DNA from: Clostridiales bacterium
Lineage (GTDB): Bacteria; Bacillota; Clostridia; Lachnospirales; Lachnospiraceae
Direction: 5' to 3'
Length of the DNA stretch: 64,000 nt
Assembly (NCBI GenBank): GCA_019424245.1
Contig: JAHYZV010000002.1
Location: 1-64,000, forward strand
Shown: positions 46,502-55,057 of the stretch, piece by piece
Layout of the letters: every line of letters begins with the position of its first letter
Position numbering within the stretch: the stretch's first letter is position 1
The notes under the pieces: generated by a model
Database searches by the model: none
The model's input: only the letters and a program-made list of their open reading frames with translations
Told to the model about the DNA's origin: nothing
Program-made: the position numbers and the translations under genes

Positions 46502-46538
46502 GGTAGTGTTACATATCTGTTGTATGCGTAACACTACC
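46502..46538 (+). promoter_or_regulatory. Conspicuous hairpin before the 78-residue gene
   Basis: Perfect 11-bp inverted repeat GGTAGTGTTAC / GTAACACTACC (46502-46512, 46528-46538) with a 15-base loop, 50 bases before the start at 46589. No T run follows. It may be a protein-binding site or a leader structure. Confidence 0.6.
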
Positions 46539-46588
46539 TACTCATTCCCAGAACTGCTCATAACTTTAACAAAGAAAGGACAATCATT

Positions 46589-46825
46589 ATGAAAAAATAC
46601 TTTGCTTACTACAACCAATACAAAAACGGAATTGATATTGCTTTTGATGACAATGTGCTTCTGTTTATCTCATGTGCTGAAGCTGAAAAGAATCTCCATA
46701 CTACACCTAACTCTCAAAGGCTTATTGATAACCTTGCGATTGATGAGCCTCTTAAATATGCTGCATTGGCTCTTGATTATGAGTTGCAGGATTGGGCTGA
46801 TGCTATGGATGAGGATTGGAGTTAA
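46589..46825 (+). CDS. Small hypothetical protein (DUF6061-like?)
   Basis: A 78-residue acidic protein ending in a cluster of Trp, Asp and Glu (LQDWADAMDEDWS). It opens MKKYFAYYNQYKNGIDIAFD. It reminds me of small orphan proteins often carried on clostridial mobile elements (DUF6061-type), but this is from memory. AAAGGA lies about 12 bases before ATG. It is the only plus-strand gene in the island. Confidence 0.5.
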   Translation: MKKYFAYYNQYKNGIDIAFDDNVLLFISCAEAEKNLHTTPNSQRLIDNLAIDEPLKYAALALDYELQDWADAMDEDWS

Positions 46826-46887
46826 TATTCTTCTGCAAGTATATTAATTGTTTGGGTATGCTAACATTATTAAAATCAACTATGTTT

Positions 46888-47503
46888 TTATTCAATATTA
46901 ACACCTGTACCACTAATAGAAACCGCTATCATATTAGCAGCAATAGAAAATATATCATATTTTATTCCTATGATGGCATTTACTTCATGTAAAACAGCTT
47001 GTCGTTTTATTTTTGCAAGCACAATATTTTTAGTTTTTTCAATTTTATCAGAAAATCATCTGATTCTTGTCCTAGAAAATCAGAAAAGCTAGCTGAAACT
47101 TCTGATAGTATTCCCGTTCCCATAACAGCTGAGGCTGAAAGAATAGATTTATATTCTATTATTTTATGTCCTTCAAAATTATATCCAGAAGTTATTATTA
47201 TTTTGCTATATCCTCATCCGTAATACAAGTTGGTAATTCTTCTATTTCATTACTTATTTTTTTATCTGCAATTTGAATATATTGATTTAAAACTAATCTA
47301 ATCTCTGACTCAGCATATTCTTTAACTTTATATTTTAAAAAGTATTCTTTACTGCTTTTTACGACATTTTCATTATCATTATGAAGATTTCTTCTGTTTT
47401 CCGAACATGTATTACATAATTCAAATTTCTTATTTTTAAAAGTTATGACAGTTGAATTATCAAACATACCTATCAAATTTCCACATATAGGACACTTTTT
47501 CAT
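46888..47503 (-). pseudogene. Zinc-ribbon / YbjQ-domain protein, broken by two frameshifts
   Basis: The intact first part (47198-47503, 101 codons) has a zinc ribbon CPICG…CNTCS at residues 4-34. After TAA at 47198-47200 another frame continues ITTSGYNFEGHKIIEYKS … SASFSDFLGQESDDF, and a third frame gives SDKIEKTKNIVLAKIKRQAV … AIIGIKYDIFSIAANMIAVS with the true stop at 46888. These are consecutive parts of a YbjQ (UPF0145)-like domain. Both breaks fall in A/T runs (about 47201-47204 and 47052-47055), as from single-base deletions. The first 101 codons keep a good ribosome binding site and may still be made. Confidence 0.75.
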
Positions 47504-47638
47504 AAATTACTCTCCTCTTATAAAATTCTTTTTTATATAATACACTATACAACAAATGCTGAAATTCTTCTTATCGATTACATATTATCATCATTGACTT
47601 GATTACAACCATTTTCAAAACTTTTTTATTTCACATTT

Positions 47639-47675
47639 ACTAAATTTGCTCCCAACTGCAAATTTAGTAGTTTTT
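47639..47675 (+). terminator. Hairpin with T tract between island genes
   Basis: Perfect 11-bp stem ACTAAATTTGC / GCAAATTTAGT (47639-47649, 47658-47668) with a 8-base loop and TTTTT on the plus strand. It may terminate plus-strand transcription or, less efficiently, the minus-strand gene at 47711. The rest of 47504-47710 shows nothing. Confidence 0.55.
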
Positions 47676-47710
47676 CAAATACTGCAAACAAAAATTGAAT
47701 CCAATATTAA

Positions 47711-48562
47711 TCATAGTAGTAAATGATCTACACGTGGCAATGGTATCTTTTTTTCTCCGTATGTTATATTAATTATACATGCCTTTTTAGTAGTACCAGA
47801 AATATGTAAAAAGTCCAATCCTGCTCCTATTGACATTTGATATTTTCCAAATAAAATATATCTATCATGCATACCCGTACAAATATAAATACTTATATTC
47901 CACTGTGTAAAATAAATGTCTTGAAACATGTTTATTATCATATTTTCATCATACTCATCTAAGCATTCACTATATATTTCAACTGCTGTATCATTTTGTA
48001 TTACTGGAAAATAATATTTTTTTAAAACATCAATTCCTTTTTTCGTCAAAATATATTTGTCTATAATTTGTATCACATTTTCATTTTCAAATAAATGTCC
48101 AAACCATCTAGCATAACTTTCACACTTTTCTCCCACATCAACATAATAATTAACAATTGGAAACGAATATCTAAATAATGAATTAACTTTCTTTTCAACA
48201 ATATCTTTACTACTTATTAATTTAATTTTATTTATTGTAAAATCTTTGAACTCCTCATCCTCTGCAACCAATACCCGCATCGGATTTTGTTCTACCAATC
48301 TAATAAGTTCATCTTTTGCCGAAATTTCACTGTTTGTTTTGTAATAAACGTATGATTCATCATTATAAATAAGTGCATCTAGAAATGACTCAACTATATC
48401 TGAATTTTCCTCTCCTGCCATTTCTAAATAATAATTAATAATTTTATCAGATAAAATAAGTTTATGCTGTTTTATAATCTCTAAAATAAACGTCTTATCA
48501 TTATATGGTAGATACACTAATTTGAAAATTGAAAACCCCACTCCTAAATTCAATTTGTACAT
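47711..48562 (-). CDS. Unknown protein partnered with AAA ATPase; C-terminal HDR motif
   Basis: A 283-residue protein, no membrane segments. The first 150 residues look helical and acidic. The C-terminal 60 residues hold GMHDRYILFGKYQMSIGAGL followed by DFLHISGTTKKACIIN. The His-Asp-Arg and Gly-rich strand pattern recalls the HxxR-type, PLD-like C-terminal domains found in some defence effectors, but no second HKD motif is visible. It starts only 17 bases after the ATPase stop, so the two are co-expressed. I do not recognise the family. A helix-turn-helix or nuclease role is not established. AT-rich like the rest of the island. Confidence 0.7.
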   Translation of the reverse strand: MYKLNLGVGFSIFKLVYLPYNDKTFILEIIKQHKLILSDKIINYYLEMAGEENSDIVESFLDALIYNDESYVYYKTNSEISAKDELIRLVEQNPMRVLVAEDEEFKDFTINKIKLISSKDIVEKKVNSLFRYSFPIVNYYVDVGEKCESYARWFGHLFENENVIQIIDKYILTKKGIDVLKKYYFPVIQNDTAVEIYSECLDEYDENMIINMFQDIYFTQWNISIYICTGMHDRYILFGKYQMSIGAGLDFLHISGTTKKACIINITYGEKKIPLPRVDHLLL

Positions 48563-48579
48563 ATTTTCACCTAATTATC

Positions 48580-50085
48580 TTATAAATTTTTAAGTAATTC
48601 CATTGACAACTCATGTGCCTTATCAAAGAAACCAGAAGGCCATTTTTTTTGAAATTTTCCATTTGGTAATATTTTCATTTCCTCCACATGTGCAATACCT
48701 TGCTTATCTTTATCAACATAATATATTTTTATCATTTCATTTGTGAACATATTATTTTTATCAGCTATTAATACCTGTAATTTTCTAATTAAATGTTCAC
48801 TATGTGTTTCTATTACAATTCTTTTTCCATTATTACTTTCCAAAACACAATTAACAAATAAGTCAGCTAAATCTGCTTGAGCAGCAGGATGAAGATGTAA
48901 CTCTGGCTGCTCAATATAAATAGTTTCTTCATCAATCTCGTTTCCCATAATATATTTTTGAGACCAAAATGAGCTTCTAATTATTTGTGTCACAATAGGT
49001 AAAACCTGTGAAATACCAAATCCAACATCCAATATGTTTGATTCTACACCCTCACTGTTAACTAGCATAATTTGAAATAAATTACTCCCCATATCTTTTA
49101 TTTGTAAATTATATCCCATAGTTTTATTGAGCCATTTCGAAATTGCTTCTATCAATTTATTATTCTTATGAAAATCTCTAATCAATAGAGTACTAACATT
49201 TTCTCCTTTAACTCCAACGTCCCTACTTTGAGTTTCTGAATCTCTATATACTCTTTCTGGATTTTCTCTAAATGGTCCAATATATGTTGTAATGATTGAC
49301 TCAATTTGGAACCTTTGATATATATGACTCATTAATGTGGAGGCATAATCAAATCCTGCACTAATTCTCATAATACTTTTTTCCTGTTTTGTATACTCAT
49401 CTTCGCCAAATGGATTTGCATTATTGTATAGCTTATTGTATAACTCCTGCATTATCTTTTCATCTACATATTCTGATGATTTATCATAAACTAATTCAAC
49501 AATTGCTGAAAATCTTTCTTTCGAATCATATACCGGAAAGAATGCATCAAAATCAACACTTTTTAAATGCAATTCATATTTTTCTTCTAAAAATTCACCT
49601 TCATTATATAACGCATTTAATTTAACTTTATAAGAATTATCTTCATAATAAAACCCACTAATAAGTATATTCTCAACATATAATTCGGTTTTATCAACAT
49701 ACATTTTATTATCTTTTTTTCCTATGCAAACTGTCATCCATGTATCTTTTACATTCTCAGCATTACATATTGATTTTTTTTCTTCAACTTTATACCTTGC
49801 ATCTTGCAAATCATTTATATTAACATCATAATGTATTGCAAATTCAATATTTTCTTTCTTTCCACCAAAAACTACATCTTCATAATTTCCATAATCCAAC
49901 ATTTTACCATAAAATCTAATAGGACTATCTGTGTTAGATGTTACTGTTTGAGCTAATACTATAGGAAATCGAAGCAAGCTGCTTTTTCCACAGCTATTTT
50001 TCCCTACAAATATAGTTATTGGTTTTATTTCTATTTCTCCTGAATCCTTAAAAGATTTTATATTCTTTATTCTAAATGATTTCAT
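48580..50085 (-). CDS. AAA family ATPase with DUF3696-like C-terminus
   Basis: A 501-residue ABC-type ATPase related to OLD/RecF proteins. Walker A is FVGKNSCGKSSLLRF (about residues 24-38). The signature-like LDVGFGISQVLPIVTQII lies near 330. Walker B is IYIEQPELHLHPAAQADLAD, and the H-loop is VIETHSEHLIRKLQ. The C-terminal IYYVDKDKQG … KKWPSGFFDKAHELSMELL fits DUF3696. No TOPRIM nuclease domain is seen, so the effector is probably the neighbouring 283-residue protein. The start at 50085 is chosen for GAAGGG upstream. Such ATPases are common in defence islands. Confidence 0.85.
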   Translation of the reverse strand: MKSFRIKNIKSFKDSGEIEIKPITIFVGKNSCGKSSLLRFPIVLAQTVTSNTDSPIRFYGKMLDYGNYEDVVFGGKKENIEFAIHYDVNINDLQDARYKVEEKKSICNAENVKDTWMTVCIGKKDNKMYVDKTELYVENILISGFYYEDNSYKVKLNALYNEGEFLEEKYELHLKSVDFDAFFPVYDSKERFSAIVELVYDKSSEYVDEKIMQELYNKLYNNANPFGEDEYTKQEKSIMRISAGFDYASTLMSHIYQRFQIESIITTYIGPFRENPERVYRDSETQSRDVGVKGENVSTLLIRDFHKNNKLIEAISKWLNKTMGYNLQIKDMGSNLFQIMLVNSEGVESNILDVGFGISQVLPIVTQIIRSSFWSQKYIMGNEIDEETIYIEQPELHLHPAAQADLADLFVNCVLESNNGKRIVIETHSEHLIRKLQVLIADKNNMFTNEMIKIYYVDKDKQGIAHVEEMKILPNGKFQKKWPSGFFDKAHELSMELLKNL

Positions 50086-50178
50086 TCTTTTTACCCTTCT
50101 TTCGTTTACATAATAAGTATACATAATTATACATCACCTCTAATATATAATTATGCTTATATATTAATAATATACCTA

Positions 50179-51858
50179 TTACAACCAATTCAACGCCTTC
50201 TCTTTCACTTTTGCGTACCATTCATTCTCGTCAGCAGACTTTTTAGCTTGTTCTAAAGAATATTCAAATATACTTTTTACCTGTTGTGGATTAGGCACAT
50301 AACCTGCATTATATGACTGTTCTACCATATTAATAAATACATCCAATTCCAAAGGTACAATAACAGACTTTCCTCCATAAAAAGCAATATTCATAGTATG
50401 TAATGCATAAAAATATGCAATACAAGATTCATTAACTTTAGGAGCTATAAACAAACAATAAGCATCCTTTCCTGTCTCCTTCTTTAACTTTGCTAGATGT
50501 CTAGATACAGGCTCACCTTCTGTTTCATACTGTTTTTGTCCCGACTGCATTGTCACCTCTACAGCGAGTCCAAAGTCGCCATAATCACATACAATATCAG
50601 ACATATTTCCAGCAGCCGTAGACATTGGTTGTCCTTTATCATCAAGCTTTAAATTAGCTTTAATATCTCCTCCATCTAACATTGTCATTGCTCTCCAAGT
50701 ATTCCACTCGAGCATTAATGGAGCATCATATAACACATTATTTTTTATGTCATCAAATGTATCCATTACATCCGCATAATTTTTATATTCCTTAAGTTCT
50801 GTTATCTGTTTACTTATAATCTGCTTCTTCTTGTTTGCTATAGCATTTTCAAGAATATCTTTTAATTCATTAGTTGTATGTTCTTCTAACGCCTCACTCT
50901 TTCCTGTTACTTCTTTTACCTGCTCTATTAATCTAAATCTATTATCACTATATAATTCTGGAACTGAACCATCAAATAAATACTTTTTATAATTCTTCTC
51001 ATCATCTATATATATTGGTTTTCTATCAACCATCGATAAGAAAAACTCAACTTCTTTACGTTTTTCCGGCATAATTGATATTGAATGTCCCCTCTGAGAT
51101 ATTTCAACCATACCTGTTGCTCTTAAATACCTAAAGCAAGCATCTGCATAATCTCTAAGGTTTCGTGACTTTGTTGTTACAAACTTATCTATTGATTTAT
51201 CTCTTGATTCTCTGGTCTTAGTATTCCCATCATTAATATCATCTGCATAGATTTTTTCTACTTGTTCTTTTAGGTAATTCCCTCTAAATGCTTTATAGCT
51301 TAACTTAGCATAAAGTTTCATACGTCTAAAAGTTTTTATCTCAGCTACAATACTGTCAAATTTATTATAGTGGGTTAATTGCATTCCAAATATCATTAAT
51401 TCATCAAAACTTATCGTACCCAATTCATATATTAACCTAAAAATCTCAAGATATGGTTTTACGCAAAATATTTCCTTAAATTCCTCTGGTTCCCTATGAT
51501 AAGGTGAAGGTAATTGAAATTTCAGCAACTGCCTGAGTAATACCTCTTCTGTACGTTTCCCACTTATAAAATTTTCACCCGCTTCTGTAAGATTAATATG
51601 TGGCTTTAAATCTACAAATCCTAAAGCTTTTGGTGCTCTATTAATTCTATCTCTTGCACTAAAAGCCAAATCTTTTTCTGAGCCTTTACCATCAAAGTCA
51701 TTCCCCTCAGCAAGCTTTTTAATAAACTCAACTTGTGTTTTTGTATTCCATTTTTTACCTTCAAAGTTATTATATAGCACTTGTATTTCTGGAATCATTT
51801 TTAAAGGTGTTCTTGGAGATGTTGTAAAAAATAATGTTTTACTTTTTAAATATGCCAC
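50179..51858 (-). CDS. AlwI family type II restriction endonuclease
   Basis: A 559-residue enzyme resembling AlwI, which cuts near GGATC. The N-terminus LKSKTLFFTTSPRTPLKMIP and the following KKWNTKTQVEF are family features. The C-terminal DYGDFGLAVEVTMQSGQKQY carries the acidic catalytic segment (D … E-V-T), and KKETGKDAYCLFIAPKVNE follows. The start is GTG at 51858 with GGAGG eight bases upstream. It follows the methylase by 14 bases, so both are in one operon. Recognition of GGATC is inferred from the family. Confidence 0.85.
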   Translation of the reverse strand: MAYLKSKTLFFTTSPRTPLKMIPEIQVLYNNFEGKKWNTKTQVEFIKKLAEGNDFDGKGSEKDLAFSARDRINRAPKALGFVDLKPHINLTEAGENFISGKRTEEVLLRQLLKFQLPSPYHREPEEFKEIFCVKPYLEIFRLIYELGTISFDELMIFGMQLTHYNKFDSIVAEIKTFRRMKLYAKLSYKAFRGNYLKEQVEKIYADDINDGNTKTRESRDKSIDKFVTTKSRNLRDYADACFRYLRATGMVEISQRGHSISIMPEKRKEVEFFLSMVDRKPIYIDDEKNYKKYLFDGSVPELYSDNRFRLIEQVKEVTGKSEALEEHTTNELKDILENAIANKKKQIISKQITELKEYKNYADVMDTFDDIKNNVLYDAPLMLEWNTWRAMTMLDGGDIKANLKLDDKGQPMSTAAGNMSDIVCDYGDFGLAVEVTMQSGQKQYETEGEPVSRHLAKLKKETGKDAYCLFIAPKVNESCIAYFYALHTMNIAFYGGKSVIVPLELDVFINMVEQSYNAGYVPNPQQVKSIFEYSLEQAKKSADENEWYAKVKEKALNWL

Positions 51859-51872
51859 TTTTTCTACCTCCT

Positions 51873-52724
51873 CTAATAGTTCGTAACAATTATATGTTTT
51901 GCATCCGCTTTAAACCTATTTCTTATATTTACAGCATATGATTTATCATATTCTTCAACAATGTATTTCCCATATAATTCCTCTGTTAATGCTGTTTTTC
52001 CAATTACTAGCATTGATTTACACGAAAGATTTGCAAAGTCATTTGCCAATCTTCTGTGCTCATCTTCCCCAAATCCGTCTCTATATGCTTCATTACCATA
52101 ATCACTAAATACGCAGTCATATGGCGGATCCAAAAATATAAAATCATTGTTTCCTGCCATATTGAATATTTCTGAATAGTCATAATTATAAATCTCTGTT
52201 CTTTTTAACAATTCATAATGCTTATCCGTAATTAATTTTGTATTTAGATTTTTATATCTTCCAAACGGAACATTATACTCGCCTTTTGCATTGTATCTAA
52301 TCATACCTGAATATGCAGTCTTGTTAATAAAGAAATAAACTACAGCCTCCAAATATTCACTCTCTATCTTATGATTAAACATATCTCTAATCTTATAATA
52401 TAATGCTTCATTTTTGTTTTCCACTCTTTCTTCTGGATGTTTCTTTTTCAATTCCTCATACTCTTTTTGATTTTGCTCATATACCATTTGAAGCTCATCT
52501 AGCTGCTTTCTTACACTAGGATACTCTTCCTGCATTTGTTTATAAAATGAATATAATTTCGTGTTAACATCATTTATTATTGCATTCTGTGGTTCTAAAT
52601 AAAAATATAAAGCACCACCACCAAAAAAAGGTTCAATATATCTATTGTAATTCTCTGGCATATTACTAATAAAATGTGATATTTCTTTCGATTTACCACC
52701 TCTATACTTAATCATTGGATTCAT
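51873..52724 (-). CDS. DNA adenine methylase (Dam/D12 class)
   Basis: A 283-residue N6-adenine methyltransferase. The SAM motif EPFFGGGALYFYL is at about residues 32-44 and the catalytic DPPY is in FLDPPYDCVFSDYG (about 197-210). KYRGGKSKEISHFI at the N-terminus is characteristic of the D12 class. It should methylate a GATC-type sequence and so protect host DNA from the AlwI-like enzyme encoded 14 bases downstream. GGAGG precedes ATG and a TATAAT (52758-52763) lies about 35 bases upstream. Confidence 0.92.
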   Translation of the reverse strand: MNPMIKYRGGKSKEISHFISNMPENYNRYIEPFFGGGALYFYLEPQNAIINDVNTKLYSFYKQMQEEYPSVRKQLDELQMVYEQNQKEYEELKKKHPEERVENKNEALYYKIRDMFNHKIESEYLEAVVYFFINKTAYSGMIRYNAKGEYNVPFGRYKNLNTKLITDKHYELLKRTEIYNYDYSEIFNMAGNNDFIFLDPPYDCVFSDYGNEAYRDGFGEDEHRRLANDFANLSCKSMLVIGKTALTEELYGKYIVEEYDKSYAVNIRNRFKADAKHIIVTNY

Positions 52725-52868
52725 GATGATTTCCTCCTCGTAGACTCAACCATAATAATTATACAGTAATTTTTTTCTTTTTACTATCAATTTTTATGTC
52801 CGAAATATGTTATTTAAAAATGTCTGTTTTATTTATAGTTATTGCATTTTTTAACATCTTAAATATTT

Positions 52869-53695
52869 TTATCTCCCCTCATACACCTCCCACAACCTCT
52901 TCTGCTTCGCTCCAATCCTCAATATCTCCTGCAAATCCCTAGCCATAGCCTCAACATTAGCATCCATCTGCTCAACTGTCCCTGTCCGATTACCAACCTT
53001 AATCTCCCACTGAATTGACTCTTTGCTATAATATTCCCTAGCCTCCACATTCATATATCCATACACCGAATATGAATATCCATTGCTTTTCTCTATGAAT
53101 ACCGGAGCTACTTCACCCTTAGAAGTTTTCCACCTCATAAGCCTTGAAAACCAGCATAATCCTTCTTTTATCAGTTTCTTAAATGTCTCAACAGTTTTCC
53201 TATCTCATACAGAATTCCCCTATATGAGTTTCCTGCTTCTATAATCTTATCTGCTTCAACATGATTAGCATATTCTTCTATTGTCGGTGCAAATAATCTG
53301 AATGATGATACAAAAGCATTAATCTTATCAAGCAATTCTGCTACTTCATTTGCTTTGACCGTTATGCTTGCAATCTCTTGTCTTACCGATTGAAGTTCTG
53401 AACGCTTTTCATTTAATTCCTTAGTCTGTCTACGCTCCAATTCCTTATAAGCAATTTGTAAAGCAAGCATCATCGTGGCCTATTTACTGTCTGTTGCACC
53501 GCTTGTAGAAACGCGCAAAAAAGGACATTCCCCAGTATCGCTACTGAAAAATGTCCTATACATATCAATATATTTGTTGCATACCTGCTGCATATGTGTT
53601 GCATTCGATGTAAATTCCAGCACATCTGACGGCATTCCACAACTTCTGTAACCCTTGAAAAATGGGCTTTTCTTGATATCTTCGTTCTTGAAAGA
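52869..53695 (-). pseudogene. Decayed gene abutting rpsI
   Basis: Directly after the rpsI stop codon, in the same frame, an open stretch encodes SFKNEDIKKSPFFKGYRSCG … NKYIDMYRTFFSSDTGECPF … STSGATDSK, then TAG (53480-53482). The frame continues in MLALQIAYKELERRQTKEL…, a coiled coil, until TGA at 53171. Restoring one A near 53194-53198 joins it to TVETFKKLIKEGLCWFSRLM and RWKTSKGEVAPVFIEKSNGY … WEVYEGR ending at 52869. The whole, about 275 codons, looks like one gene broken by a stop and a frameshift. The family is not recognised; a mobile-element gene is possible. Confidence 0.65.
53517..53557 (-). terminator. Rho-independent terminator after rpsI
   Basis: A 16-bp stem (53522-53537 with 53542-53557; three G-U pairs) with a 4-base loop and six T on the minus strand. 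It ends the rplM-rpsI transcript and lies inside the decayed reading frame at 52869-53695. Confidence 0.85.
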
Positions 53696-54100
53696 TTATC
53701 TCTTTGAGAACTGAGGAGCACGACGAGCTGCCTTTAAACCGTACTTCTTTCTTTCCTTCATTCTTGGATCTCTTGTTAAGAAACCAGCCTTCTTAAGTGA
53801 TGGACGATATTCGTCTGAATCAACCTGAAGAAGAGCTCTTGAGATACCGTGTCTGATAGCACCAGCCTGACCTGTGTATCCGCCACCGTGTACATTAACG
53901 ATTACATCATACTTATCAGATGTTTCTGTAAGTACTAATGGCTGCTTAACTACAACCTTAAGTGTTTCAAGACCGAAATACTCATCAAGTGATCTCTTAT
54001 TTATTGTAATATTACCATTACCTGGTACTAAATATACTCTAGCAATACTGCTTTTTCTTCTACCTGTTCCGTAGAACTTTCCGTTTGCTTTCTTAGCCAC
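53696..54100 (-). CDS. rpsI: 30S ribosomal protein S9
   Basis: A 134-residue S9 with the standard ending KYGLKAARRAPQFSKR; the final Lys-Arg tail reaches the P-site tRNA. GTGRRKSSIARVYLVPGNGN at the N-terminus is the family opening. It follows rplM by 31 bases. In streptococci and other Firmicutes the rpsI 3' end is a known insertion site for integrative elements, and here accessory DNA begins right at its stop codon. Confidence 0.97.
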   Translation of the reverse strand: MAKKANGKFYGTGRRKSSIARVYLVPGNGNITINKRSLDEYFGLETLKVVVKQPLVLTETSDKYDVIVNVHGGGYTGQAGAIRHGISRALLQVDSDEYRPSLKKAGFLTRDPRMKERKKYGLKAARRAPQFSKR

Positions 54101-54131
54101 TGTTAATTCCTCCTTATGATATGTCCTTTAA

Positions 54132-54560
54132 TTAAAACTTTAAAACTTCTGGCTTCTGAGCTGCCTGTTCATGATCTGGACCAGCATATACGTGAAGCTT
54201 TGTGTACATCTGTCTTCCTAAAGGTCCCTTTGGAAGCATACCCTTAACAGCAAGTTCGATAACTCTTTCGGGATGCTTTTCCATCATTTCCTTAAGAGTT
54301 GTTTCTTTCATACCACCAACATACTCTGAGTGATTGTAGTAAACCTTCTGATCTAACTTCTTACCTGTAACCTTAACCTTAGAAGCATTGATTACGATAA
54401 CATTATCACCACAGTCAAGGAATGGTGTATAAGTAGGCTTGTTCTTACCTCTTAATACAGCAGCAACCTGTGATGCTAAACGACCTAATGTATAATCTGC
54501 AGCATCTACAACATACCATTTTCTTTCGATGTTAGATGCACTAGCCATATAAGTACTCAT
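54132..54560 (-). CDS. rplM: 50S ribosomal protein L13
   Basis: A 142-residue L13 (KWYVVDAADYTLGRLASQVA; NVIVINASKVKVTGKKLDQK; VKGMLPKGPLGRQMYTKLHV). It is one of the first proteins to bind 23S rRNA. AGGAGG stands before the ATG. A structured leader lies upstream. First gene of the rplM-rpsI pair. Confidence 0.97.
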   Translation of the reverse strand: MSTYMASASNIERKWYVVDAADYTLGRLASQVAAVLRGKNKPTYTPFLDCGDNVIVINASKVKVTGKKLDQKVYYNHSEYVGGMKETTLKEMMEKHPERVIELAVKGMLPKGPLGRQMYTKLHVYAGPDHEQAAQKPEVLKF

Positions 54561-54631
54561 TAGTTTTCCTCCTAAATATTGCTTAAATGCATAATTAATT
54601 GTTCTGAATATAATTAATGTTAATATATATT

Positions 54632-54710
54632 AAATGCTTCTCCGGGGCATATGGTGAAACACCTAATTCGAATTAACCAAACAGGGCGCACTTATCACGC
54701 CACATTTAAG
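54632..54710 (-). ncRNA. Candidate L13 leader (ribosomal autoregulatory RNA)
   Basis: On the minus strand, 70-150 bases before rplM, several small stems occur: GGCG/CGCC around TGATAAGTG, AATTCGAATT, and GGTG-TTT-CACC, followed by GCCCCGGAGAAGCA. Low-GC Firmicutes are known to have an L13 leader before rplM. The position and compact GC-rich folding in AT-rich DNA fit this. The remaining gap 54711-55057 shows only one DnaA-box-like 9-mer (54790-54798) and nothing else. Confidence 0.5.
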
Positions 54711-55057
54711 AATTATATAACACTGAACCGCGTGTGTCAATGATAAAATCTATTTTTATTGTATAATTTTAGCCTGTAATTTCAACTGGTTATCCACAGC
54801 CTATCTATTGGGGGGTTTCTTTTATTCACACATAAGGTTATCGTATCCACATTAAATAACTATTTATTTCTGCTTCTAAACCATTTACTTTTTCTATATA
54901 CTGATTACGTCTATTTTTCATTAAATCGCTTAATACATCATCTAACACTTTCCTTTATACTTTCTTTTCTAGCTGCTAATTATGTTTATTTATTCCTCGA
55001 ATGCTTAATACATACTCCAACACTTTCTTTATTCTATATGCTAAATATGTCTCCTTA

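Noticed and set aside
46999..47223. Plus-strand 74-codon open frame
   Set aside because: It lies opposite the decayed YbjQ-domain gene, has no ribosome binding site and no protein-like composition.
53470..53721. Minus-strand 83-codon open frame overlapping the rpsI end
   Set aside because: It overlaps rpsI and reads through the terminator; the neighbouring frame gives a far more protein-like translation.
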